Positions 1 to 12,250 of a DNA stretch of 64,000 nucleotides are shown here, piece after piece; the stretch's first letter is position 1; every line of letters starts with the position of its first letter. Made by a program: the position numbers and the translations under genes. The notes below the pieces were generated by a model that saw only the letters and a program-made list of their open reading frames with translations, was not told where the DNA came from and made no database searches. The DNA comes from JALOKP01 sp963800865 (GTDB lineage: Bacteria; Acidobacteriota; Polarisedimenticolia; J045). The stretch covers positions 2,418,001 through 2,482,000 of the forward strand of contig CAWDCL010000004.1 in the NCBI GenBank assembly GCA_963800865.1, given 5' to 3'.

Positions 1-18
1 CACCCGCGCCTCGCTCAC
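1..18 (-). CDS. Start of an unidentified gene downstream of ruvB (partial)
   Basis: A GTG codon on the minus strand (16-18) overlaps the ruvB stop codon in the GTGA arrangement used at many junctions in this window, and the frame stays open to the window edge with the first residues M-S-E-A-R-V. Only six codons are visible, so the product cannot be identified. In many bacteria queA follows ruvB, but nothing here proves that. Confidence 0.4.
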
Positions 19-1046
19 GGGAAGAGCGCCGGTCCGCGGGCCGGACCGAACCCGAGGTGGCGGCGGGCCCGCTCGGTCGCGCAGCGTCCGCGCGGCGTCC
101 GCTCGAGCATCCCGATCTGGATCAGGAACGGCTCGGACACCTCCTCGAGCGTGTCCGGCTCCTCGCCGAGCGCCGCCGCGAGGGTGCCGAGGCCGACCGG
201 ACCGCCCCCGTGATTCTCGACGATGAGCGTGAGCAGCCGCCGGTCGAGTCCGTCGAGCCCGAGGCTGTCGACCCCGAGGCGCTCGAGGGCGCGGCGCGCG
301 AGCGCGAGATCGACCTGCCCCCCGGTCTCGACCTCCGCGAAGTCGCGGATCCGGCGCAGCAGGCGCAGCGCGACGCGCGGGGTGCCGCGCCCGCGGGCCG
401 CGATCTCGGCGGCAGCGGCCTCCTCCACCCGCACCTCCAGGCGCCCGGTCGCGCGCAGGACGATCGTCTGCAGGTCGGCCGGGGGATAGAACTCGAGCCG
501 CTCCACGATCCCGAAGCGGTCGCGCAGCGGGGCGCTGAGGAGCCCCGAGCGCGTGGTCGCCCCGACCAGCGTGAAGGGCGGGAGGTCGATCCGCACCGAG
601 CGCGCCCCGGGGCCCTGGCCGATCGTCAGGTCGAGGCCGAAATCCTCCATCGCGGGGTAGAGCACCTCCTCGACGACCGTGCCGAGGCGGTGGATCTCGT
701 CGACGAAGAGCACGTCGCCCGGCTCGAGGTGCGTCAGGAGCGCCGCGAGGTCGCCCGGCCGCTCGATCGCCGGTCCCGAGGTCATGTGCAGCCGGCTGCC
801 CAGCTCGGTCGCGATGATGTGGGCGAGGCTGGTCTTGCCGAGACCGGGCGGACCGGCGAGCAGCACGTGGTCCGGCGGCTTGCCGCGGCGCCGCGCCGCC
901 TCGAGGTAGACCCCGAGATTGTCGACCACCCGGGCCTGGCCGACGAATTCGGGCAGGGTCCGCGGGCGGAGGCTGGCCTCGTGGCGCAGGTCCTCCCCCG
1001 AGGCGATCGGCGTCAGCATGTCGCGCTCGGGCCCCTGGTCGTTCAT
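15..1046 (-). CDS. ruvB: Holliday junction branch migration ATPase RuvB
   Basis: RuvB is the hexameric AAA+ motor that, with RuvA, drives branch migration of Holliday junctions in recombinational repair. The 343-residue protein has the family's usual length, with Walker A GPPGLGKTS near residue 65, Walker B VDEIHRL near residue 115, the sensor stretch GATTRSG, and a C-terminal winged-helix region. Its start overlaps the ruvA stop by four bases (ATGA), so the two are probably translationally coupled. It is the last complete gene of a minus-strand yebC-ruvC-ruvA-ruvB operon. Confidence 0.97.
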   Translation of the reverse strand: MNDQGPERDMLTPIASGEDLRHEASLRPRTLPEFVGQARVVDNLGVYLEAARRRGKPPDHVLLAGPPGLGKTSLAHIIATELGSRLHMTSGPAIERPGDLAALLTHLEPGDVLFVDEIHRLGTVVEEVLYPAMEDFGLDLTIGQGPGARSVRIDLPPFTLVGATTRSGLLSAPLRDRFGIVERLEFYPPADLQTIVLRATGRLEVRVEEAAAAEIAARGRGTPRVALRLLRRIRDFAEVETGGQVDLALARRALERLGVDSLGLDGLDRRLLTLIVENHGGGPVGLGTLAAALGEEPDTLEEVSEPFLIQIGMLERTPRGRCATERARRHLGFGPARGPALFP

Positions 1047-1654
1047 CGGCGGGCCCCGAGCTCGTGCAGTGCCGCGCGGACGAGGGCCGCCAGCCCCGCG
1101 CTCCTCCCGGCCGCCGGAAGGCGCGCCAGCGCCGCCTGCACCTCCGCCGGCTTGTATCCGAGATTCTCGAGCGCGCTGGCGGCGTCGCGCTCCAGCGCGG
1201 AAGGGGTCCCCGTTTCCGGCGCACTGGCGGCCCCGGTCGCGCCGCCTCGCCAGTCCTTGAGCCGGTCGCGCAGTTCGAGGATCAGGCGCTGGGCCGTCTT
1301 CTTGCCGATGCCGGGCACCCCCTGGAGAACCGCTGCGCGCTCCTCGTGCACCGCGCTCACGAGTTCACCGACCGAGAGCGACGACAGGAGGGCCATCCCC
1401 AGCCGGGGGCCGATCCCGGGTACGGCCGTCAGCGTGCCGAAGAGCGCCTTCTCGTCCGGCGTCGTGAAGCCGAAGAGCTGCAGGGACTCGTTGCGCCACA
1501 GCGTCAGGACCTCGAGCTCGACCGCGCGCCCCTCGGGCGGGAGGTTCTCGAACGTCGCGAGCGATACGGTGAGCTCGTACCCGACGCCGCCGACGTCGAC
1601 GATCACCTGCGGCATCGCCCGCCGCCGGATCGTACCCGACAGATAGCCGATCAT
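1043..1654 (-). CDS. ruvA: Holliday junction DNA helicase RuvA
   Basis: RuvA binds the four-way junction as a tetramer and loads RuvB. The start is placed at MIGYLSGTI because the family begins this way and because that ATG overlaps the ruvC stop as ATGA; an in-frame extension 17 residues upstream is not supported. The 203-residue protein has an N-terminal OB fold, two helix-hairpin-helix motifs (GIGPRLGMALLS near residue 75 and GIGKKTAQRLILELRD near 110) and a C-terminal RuvB-binding helical domain after an Ala/Gly/Thr linker. Confidence 0.96.
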   Translation of the reverse strand: MIGYLSGTIRRRAMPQVIVDVGGVGYELTVSLATFENLPPEGRAVELEVLTLWRNESLQLFGFTTPDEKALFGTLTAVPGIGPRLGMALLSSLSVGELVSAVHEERAAVLQGVPGIGKKTAQRLILELRDRLKDWRGGATGAASAPETGTPSALERDAASALENLGYKPAEVQAALARLPAAGRSAGLAALVRAALHELGARR

Positions 1655-2172
1655 CGGAGCGTCCCCGGAATGCGGGCCTCGAAGCGGGCGTGAATGAAGT
1701 GGCACACCGCGACGGCCAGCGCATCGGTCGCATCGAGGCCGGCCTCGCCGATCGGGTACCGGTCGAGCCCCGGCACGCTGCGCGCGAGCAGCGAGCGTAC
1801 CCGCTCCTTGTCGGCCGCACCGTCGCCGCAGATCGTCTTCTTCACGGTCGCCGGGGAGTACTCGGCAACCGCGACGCCGGCGGCTCCGAGCGCCGCGAGC
1901 AGCACGCCCCGCGCCTCTGCCAGCGCCAGCGCCGACCGCGCGTTGCGATGCAGAAACGGGGACTCGACGGCGGCGACGTCGGGCTGCCGTCCCCGCAGCC
2001 AGTCCTGTGTGGCCGAGAGCAGCGCACCGAGCGCTCCCGCCCGGCTCCCCGCGGCGGAAACGTCCCAGGCGCCGATCTCGAGGTCGAGGACCCGACCGCC
2101 GGACATCGTAACCAGCGCGTAGCCGGCCACGCGCGAGCCCGGATCGAGCCCGAGGACCTTCAATGCGACCAC
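1651..2172 (-). CDS. ruvC: Crossover junction endonuclease RuvC
   Basis: RuvC is the RNase H-fold resolvase that cuts Holliday junctions symmetrically. The acidic catalytic residues are recognisable in LGLDPG (near residue 9), AAVESPFLHRN (near 68) and GLDATDALAVAVCH (near 145). The length of 173 residues is normal. It lies between yebC and ruvA, overlapping ruvA by four bases, so nuclease and branch-migration subunits are made from one transcript. Confidence 0.96.
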   Translation of the reverse strand: MVALKVLGLDPGSRVAGYALVTMSGGRVLDLEIGAWDVSAAGSRAGALGALLSATQDWLRGRQPDVAAVESPFLHRNARSALALAEARGVLLAALGAAGVAVAEYSPATVKKTICGDGAADKERVRSLLARSVPGLDRYPIGEAGLDATDALAVAVCHFIHARFEARIPGTLR

Positions 2173-2205
2173 GTCCCGGCGTCCCCTCTCGTCGCCCGCG
2201 GCCCG

Positions 2206-2925
2206 TCAGAGCTCGCAGTTCGCTGCGACCTGCTGGACATCGTCGTGGTCGTCGAGCGCCTCGAGCAGGGCGAGCAACTGCCGCTGCCGCGCCGGATCGA
2301 TCGTGACCGGATTCTGCGGGATCATCGCGAGCTCCGCGTGGGCAGGCTTGAGTCCTGACTTCTCGAGCGCGTCGCGCAGCTGGTGGAAGGCTCCGGGCGC
2401 GGAATAGACCTCGAAGACCTCGTCTCCGACCTTGAGATCATCGCCGCCCGCCTCGAGCACGGCCTCCATCAGCGCGTCCTCGCCGATCGCCTCGCGCGCG
2501 ATCTCGAGGTAGCCCTTGCGCTCGAACATCCACGCGACGCTGCCGGCGCCGCCCAGATCGCCGCCGTTCCGCGTGAACAGGAACCGCATCTCCGACGTCG
2601 TGCGGTTGCGGTTGTCGGTGAGGGCCTGCACCAGGATGGCAACGCCGCCCGGACCGAACCCCTCGTACACGACCTCTTCGTAGCTGACCCCCTCGAGTTC
2701 GCCGGTTCCGCGCTTGATCGCCCGCTCGATGTTGTCGCCGGGCATGTTGACGGTCCTGCCCGCGGCGATCGCGGCCCGGAGCCGCGAGTTCGCCGCCGGG
2801 TCCCCGCCCCCCTCCCGGGCGGCGATCTGGATCTCCCGGCCGATGCGCGTGAAGACGTTCGCGCGCCGTGCGTCCTGGGCGCCCTTCCGGTGCTTGATGT
2901 TGGCCCACTTGGAGTGGCCGGACAT
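2206..2925 (-). CDS. yebC: YebC/PmpR family protein (translation or transcription modulator)
   Basis: The 239-residue protein opens with the family signature MSGHSKWANIKHRKGAQDA and has the three-domain length of YebC/PmpR proteins, which have been described as DNA-binding regulators and more recently as ribosome-associated factors easing proline-rich stalls. The cellular role here cannot be decided from sequence. A strong Shine-Dalgarno (GGGAGG) precedes the ATG, and a -10-like TAAAAT lies at 2947-2952 without a clear -35, so this is probably the first gene of the yebC-ruvCAB operon. Confidence 0.95.
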   Translation of the reverse strand: MSGHSKWANIKHRKGAQDARRANVFTRIGREIQIAAREGGGDPAANSRLRAAIAAGRTVNMPGDNIERAIKRGTGELEGVSYEEVVYEGFGPGGVAILVQALTDNRNRTTSEMRFLFTRNGGDLGGAGSVAWMFERKGYLEIAREAIGEDALMEAVLEAGGDDLKVGDEVFEVYSAPGAFHQLRDALEKSGLKPAHAELAMIPQNPVTIDPARQRQLLALLEALDDHDDVQQVAANCEL

Positions 2926-3051
2926 CCGAACCTCCCTAACCAGTTGATTTTAGCACGCGACCGGAACAGCCCCGACTCGAGTGGGCGGCGGCGGATGGGA
3001 ACGCCAGGAAGCCCTGGGCCGGGCCGGACTGGACTGAACCTGAAACGAAGA

Positions 3052-3076
3052 AGCCCCCGCCCATGGGGCGGGGGCT
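3052..3076 (-). terminator. Rho-independent terminator after 5S rRNA
   Basis: A perfect 11-bp GC-rich stem (3052-3062 with 3066-3076) with a 3-base loop lies about 10 bases beyond the 5S 3' end. On the minus strand it is followed by TCTTCGTTTC, a weak U-rich tail. Position and stability fit termination of 5S transcription before yebC. Confidence 0.8.
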
Positions 3077-3086
3077 CCAGATTAAA

Positions 3087-3206
3087 TCCCCGGCGACGTC
3101 CTACTCTCCCACGCAGTCTCCCGCGCAGTACCATCGGCGCTGAAGGGCTTAACTACCGTGTTCGGGATGGGAACGGGTGTGGCCCCTTCGCTATGGTCAC
3201 CGGGAA
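3087..3206 (-). rRNA. rrf: 5S ribosomal RNA
   Basis: The minus strand reads as a typical bacterial 5S: the conserved block CCATCCCGAACACGG is present, and the 5' (CCCGGTGAC) and 3' (GTCGCCGGG) ends pair to form helix I. Ends are estimated from that pairing, giving about 120 nucleotides. It is separated from 23S by about 1.6 kb containing a protein gene, and has its own promoter just upstream. Confidence 0.95.
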
Positions 3207-3228
3207 ATTCTTGATCTCAGGTCCGAAG

Positions 3229-3257
3229 ATAATCTCACACGCCCGATGGGCTGTCAA
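3229..3257 (-). promoter_or_regulatory. Sigma70-type promoter for 5S rRNA
   Basis: On the minus strand a perfect -35 TTGACA (3252-3257) is followed after exactly 17 bases by GATTAT (3229-3234, 4/6 to consensus). Transcription would start about 15 bases before the mature 5S. The -35 begins one base after the stop codon of the upstream outer-membrane gene, so the short gap of about 50 bases between that gene and 5S is essentially a promoter. Confidence 0.75.
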
Positions 3258-3258
3258 G

Positions 3259-4470
3259 TCAAATCGAGAAGCGGATCCCGAAGGAGAACGCCCAGCCGCC
3301 GTAGTCCATCGTTCCGCCGTTCATGTAGTACTCCCCCGGCCAGGGGCCGTCTCCGACGAGCTGCCCGCTCTCGTTGACCAGCCTCTTCTTGAGCCCCCCC
3401 TTGGTGATGTAGGCCGGCAGGCCGCCGTACGGGAAGGCGTCGGTGTCGAAGGGGTCGCGGAACAGGACCGACGGGGTCGCGCGGCCCCATTCGGGAATGC
3501 CGTCGACCGTGAGCTCGACGTTGTCTCTCGCCCACGCGAACGCGGCCTCGAAGAAGAACGCCGTCTTCGGGCGCCACTGCCACTCGGCGCCGCCGCGCGA
3601 CTCCACGAAGAACGTGTCCGGAGAGTTGATCTCAGGGCGTTTCAGGTCCGTCGGTGCACCGTCCGGACCGTTCCCCTTCAACTCGGCCAGCGTCAGCGAA
3701 CCCGGGACCTTCTGCACGTAGGTGACCATGCTCGCGTCGAGCTGGTCCTGGATCTCGCGCCAGCGCTCGGTCGACTTCTGCGACACGATGTAGTACCCGA
3801 GGCCGAGACCGATGTAGGGATTGAACCGCTTGGTCGGCCGGAATCGAGCCAGCAGGTCGACGGAGACGGGATAGACGTAGAGCGTCGCGGGATCGACCAG
3901 CTCGGTCTTCCAGGTCTCGAAGTCCGAGGAGTTGAACTGATCGCCACGGATGTCCTGGCTGAAGAAGCTGCAGTTCACGTCCGGCTGCTGCTGATCGGCA
4001 GGCAGGCTCTCGCAGCCCGGCATCCAGACCAGCACCGGGTCCTCTCCCGGGAACGGGATGACCGGGATCACGTAGTTGGGGTCGAGCCGATCGAAGGAGT
4101 ACGAGAGCTCGACATCCTTGATCTGCGACTTGAAGAAGCCCACGCCGGCGCTGAGCACGAGTTCGACGTTGTCGAAGGACGTGATGCCGTACGACGCGCG
4201 CAGGTCGATCCGCGGACCGCTCCTGTTTCCCGCCTCGTAGGTCCCGAACTGGTCGGGCCTCGGGTCGAAGACGTTCACGAGTTGGTTGGACTCGTCGTAT
4301 CCCGTCTGGACGTTGGCCGCGGCGGAGGGGATCGTGTCGACGGGAGAGTATCCACCGACCGCAACTTCGAACCGCCAACGCCCCTTCGTCTCCTCGGCGT
4401 GGGCACCGAAGACGGTGATCAGTACTGCCGCGGCGGCGCCGACGAGCCGTATCCGAGTCGTGCTCAACAT
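3259..4470 (-). CDS. Predicted outer-membrane beta-barrel protein inside the rRNA locus
   Basis: The 403-residue product has a Sec signal peptide (basic start, hydrophobic core, cleavage probably after GAHA near residue 25), many alternating aromatic/polar strand-like segments, and ends with FSFGIRFSI, a terminal aromatic strand like the signal recognised by the BAM machinery. Early segments such as RWRFEVAVGGYSP resemble OmpW/OmpA-type barrels, but I cannot name a family. A GGTGAG-like ribosome site precedes the ATG. It lies on the same strand between 23S and 5S rRNA, bounded upstream by the 23S terminator and downstream by the 5S promoter, so it is probably its own transcription unit. Its function is unknown. 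Confidence 0.85.
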   Translation of the reverse strand: MLSTTRIRLVGAAAAVLITVFGAHAEETKGRWRFEVAVGGYSPVDTIPSAAANVQTGYDESNQLVNVFDPRPDQFGTYEAGNRSGPRIDLRASYGITSFDNVELVLSAGVGFFKSQIKDVELSYSFDRLDPNYVIPVIPFPGEDPVLVWMPGCESLPADQQQPDVNCSFFSQDIRGDQFNSSDFETWKTELVDPATLYVYPVSVDLLARFRPTKRFNPYIGLGLGYYIVSQKSTERWREIQDQLDASMVTYVQKVPGSLTLAELKGNGPDGAPTDLKRPEINSPDTFFVESRGGAEWQWRPKTAFFFEAAFAWARDNVELTVDGIPEWGRATPSVLFRDPFDTDAFPYGGLPAYITKGGLKKRLVNESGQLVGDGPWPGEYYMNGGTMDYGGWAFSFGIRFSI

Positions 4471-4540
4471 GTCACCCTCACCCTCGTTGCTCTACGCCAT
4501 GGACTCGAAAACGCGGGAACGGGATGGTCCGTGGCGGCAC

Positions 4541-4570
4541 ATCATAAGGCGTAAGGAAGGTCGAGTTGAA
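4541..4570 (-). promoter_or_regulatory. Possible promoter of the outer-membrane gene
   Basis: On the minus strand TATGAT (4541-4546, 5/6 to the -10 consensus) lies 18 bases downstream of TTCAAC (4565-4570, a weak -35). It sits between the 23S terminator and the start at 4470, where an independent promoter is expected. The poor -35 keeps confidence low. Confidence 0.35.
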
Positions 4571-4610
4571 CAGGGGTTTCGATCAGAAGTGCGACCTTCT
4601 CCCCGCAGGC

Positions 4611-4635
4611 AAAAAAAACCGGCCCAGCGGGCCGG
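4611..4635 (-). terminator. Intrinsic terminator after 23S rRNA
   Basis: On the minus strand a perfect 7-bp stem (CCGGCCC, loop GCT, GGGCCGG) is followed immediately by eight T residues (4618-4611), a textbook rho-independent terminator. It lies about 170 bases past the 23S 3' end. The trailer in between carries another hairpin (4720-4728 paired with 4743-4751). Together these should end the main rRNA transcript before the outer-membrane gene and 5S. Confidence 0.9.
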
Positions 4636-4802
4636 CTCCGATCGTCAGGACTCGGTGAAACGGACAATCTGGATCGTTCGCTGCCGACCGGCGGCCGAGG
4701 CCGCCGGAGGGGGATGGATGGGGGGTGGCATCCGGGTGGACACCACCCCCCATATGGGCTCGTAGATCCGAAACGCGTCGTTGGAATCAGAGAATGTAGG
4801 TA

Positions 4803-7801
<2,999 letters not shown>

Positions 7802-7871
7802 TACGAATCAGAGTTTCCTTAGACGCGCTCGAAAATACGAGCTCAATTTGAAATTCAGCGAACTATCCAGA

Positions 7872-7903
7872 TTGTCAAAGACCGCCCGGCGTCACGACGC
7901 CGG
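7872..7903 (-). promoter_or_regulatory. boxB-like hairpin and boxA antitermination site before 23S
   Basis: In transcript order an 18-base GC-rich palindrome (7903-7886) is followed by GGTCTTTGACAA (7883-7872), which resembles bacterial boxA. In other bacteria such sites recruit NusB/NusE for rRNA antitermination. This element is between tRNA-Ala and 23S. Confidence 0.6.
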
Positions 7904-7924
7904 ATCGTTTCTTCGGGCAAGGGC

Positions 7925-8000
7925 TGGTGGAGGCAAGCGGGATCGAACCGCTGACCTCCTGCTTGCAAAGCAGGCGCTCTCCCAACTGAGCTATGCCCCC
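7925..8000 (-). tRNA. tRNA-Ala (anticodon TGC)
   Basis: A 76-nucleotide cloverleaf on the minus strand, starting GGGGGCATAGCTCAG, with anticodon loop CTTTGCAAG, T-loop GGTTCGATCC, and an encoded 3' CCA. It is in the 16S-23S spacer downstream of tRNA-Ile, the common bacterial arrangement. Confidence 0.97.
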
Positions 8001-8031
8001 GCTGGTGCAATCAACCGAGCGCCGCGTGGAT

Positions 8032-8108
<77 letters not shown>

Positions 8109-8160
8109 GCCCCGCTGGCCGGCCCTTTCGGGGCCCCAGGGAAGCCCTTGTTGCTCCCTC

Positions 8161-8177
8161 AAAACTGAGTAGCGTGA
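8161..8177 (-). other. 3' arm of the 16S rRNA processing stem
   Basis: These 17 bases are perfectly complementary to 9873-9889 upstream of 16S on the same transcript. Pairing would loop out the 16S precursor in a stalk of the kind cut by RNase III. Confidence 0.8.
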
Positions 8178-8233
8178 GCGAACTTCGCGTTCTACCTGGA
8201 TGTCTTGTCCGCTCTCGCGGGCAAAGGACTCCT

Positions 8234-9787
<1,554 letters not shown>

Positions 9788-9872
9788 CTTTCGAAACGGC
9801 GGCAAAGCCGCCGGTCGTAGACTAGAGGTATAGGCTCTTGCGAGCCGATGATGTTGGTCGCAAAGCTCGACT

Positions 9873-9898
9873 TCACGCTACTCAGTTTTCAAAGAACA
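9873..9898 (-). promoter_or_regulatory. rRNA leader boxA and 5' arm of the 16S processing stem
   Basis: In transcript order TGTTCTTTGAAAA (9898-9886) resembles boxA. It runs directly into the 17-base segment 9889-9873, which is perfectly complementary to 8161-8177 beyond the 16S 3' end. The leader therefore combines an antitermination signal with the 16S precursor stem. Confidence 0.7.
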
Positions 9899-9986
9899 AC
9901 GGCCAGTGATGCGGATTGAACCTTTTGAGGCCGCAAGACCCCCGGCCTCCAAGCTCCCTTGGAGGTCCTCGGGGGCAACGAGCGGG

Positions 9987-10015
9987 ATTATGGGGATACC
10001 CCCCGGGGTTGTCAA
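9987..10015 (-). promoter_or_regulatory. Main rRNA operon promoter
   Basis: Minus-strand TTGACA (10010-10015) is separated by exactly 17 bases from CATAAT (9987-9992, 5/6). An A/T-rich stretch immediately upstream (about 10016-10072, with runs of A and T) stands out in this GC-rich genome and looks like an UP element. Transcription would begin near 9980, about 190 bases before mature 16S. Confidence 0.85.
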
Positions 10016-10220
10016 GCAATCGTGAACATACTTTTTTTCGAATTCGCTAAGTCTCTTCTTTCGAGTCTCTTAAGGCCAGAAAAGCCGAGCGGGCCCGGCC
10101 CTCCATCCGCCCTCGCGGTTGGGCGCAGCGCGGCTCGCGGGCGCCTCCGGGCGGCCCTTTCGCCCCCCCGTTGCGCGCCGCTAGGTGACGCGCCGCCATG
10201 CACTTAGGCGGATTCTCCGG

Positions 10221-10249
10221 TTGCCAGCCGGGGGGCCGGCTGGTACGAT
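10221..10249 (+). promoter_or_regulatory. Promoter of the rimP-nusA-infB operon
   Basis: TTGCCA (10221-10226, 5/6) and TACGAT (10244-10249, 4/6) are spaced by 17 bases. The spacer overlaps a perfect 8-bp inverted repeat with a 4-base centre (10224-10243), which could be a repressor site or coincidence. The A/T-rich block at 10016-10072 belongs to the divergent rRNA promoter; I see no gene in 10073-10220. Confidence 0.55.
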
Positions 10250-10263
10250 GCGTCCAGTTCGAT

Positions 10264-10300
10264 CCTCACTTCGTGAGGCGGCCTGCGGGCCGCCTTTTTT
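10264..10300 (+). terminator. Attenuator-like hairpins in the rimP leader
   Basis: Two hairpins share three bases: a 6-bp stem (10264-10269 with 10273-10278, loop TTC), and an 8-bp stem (10276-10283 with 10288-10295) followed by TTTTT, an intrinsic-terminator shape. They lie about 10 bases after the predicted start site and 31 bases before rimP. Because the stems compete for 10276-10278, the leader could switch between read-through and termination. In E. coli the nusA operon is known to be autoregulated; extending that here is inference. Confidence 0.6.
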
Positions 10301-10331
10301 CATGCCGCAGGTGCGGCGGGAGATGGTCCCG

Positions 10332-10805
10332 ATGTCGAGCGCCGAGGAGATGGATGTGCGTCTCGGCACGCTGTGCGAGAGCATCGCGCGCGCTCAGGGG
10401 ATCCTCGTGTACGACCTGGTCTATCGCCGCTCCGGGCCCCGCTGGAAGCTCGCCGTGTTCATCGACCGCGATCCCGGCGGGGTCTCCCTCGACGATTGCG
10501 AGACCTTCAGCCGCCAACTCGCGCGGGAGCTCGATGTCCTCGACCCGATCGGACACAGCTACGACCTCGAGGTCTCTTCGCCCGGCATCGAGCGCACACT
10601 GCGCCTCCCGTGGCACTGGGAACGCGCCACGGGCCGATCCATCCAGGTCAAGTGGCGTGACGAGAGCGGGCGCGCGCAGCATGCGGTGGGCGAGCTCCTG
10701 GCCGTCGACGACGGCACCGCGACGGTCGCCGTTCCCGGCGCCGAGCCGCGCGGGATCCCGCTCGGGAACGTGATCTCGGCCCGGATTCACGCCGACTGGA
10801 AATAA
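10332..10805 (+). CDS. rimP: Ribosome maturation factor RimP
   Basis: RimP assists 30S subunit assembly. The 157-residue protein carries the family's N-terminal alpha/beta domain (GILVYDLVYRRSGPRWKLAV, then FIDRDPGGVSLDDC), the LDPIGHSYDLEVSSPGIERT block, and a C-terminal SH3-like domain. I place the start at MSSAEEMD (10332), with GGGAG nine bases upstream; an ATG at 10323 is too close to that site, and longer in-frame extensions run back through the terminator-like leader. It heads the cotranscribed rimP-nusA-infB-ylxP-truB cluster. Confidence 0.93.
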   Translation: MSSAEEMDVRLGTLCESIARAQGILVYDLVYRRSGPRWKLAVFIDRDPGGVSLDDCETFSRQLARELDVLDPIGHSYDLEVSSPGIERTLRLPWHWERATGRSIQVKWRDESGRAQHAVGELLAVDDGTATVAVPGAEPRGIPLGNVISARIHADWK

Positions 10806-10825
10806 ACGCAGGAGACAAGCGCACC

Positions 10826-12246
<1,421 letters not shown>

Positions 12247-12250
<4 letters not shown>

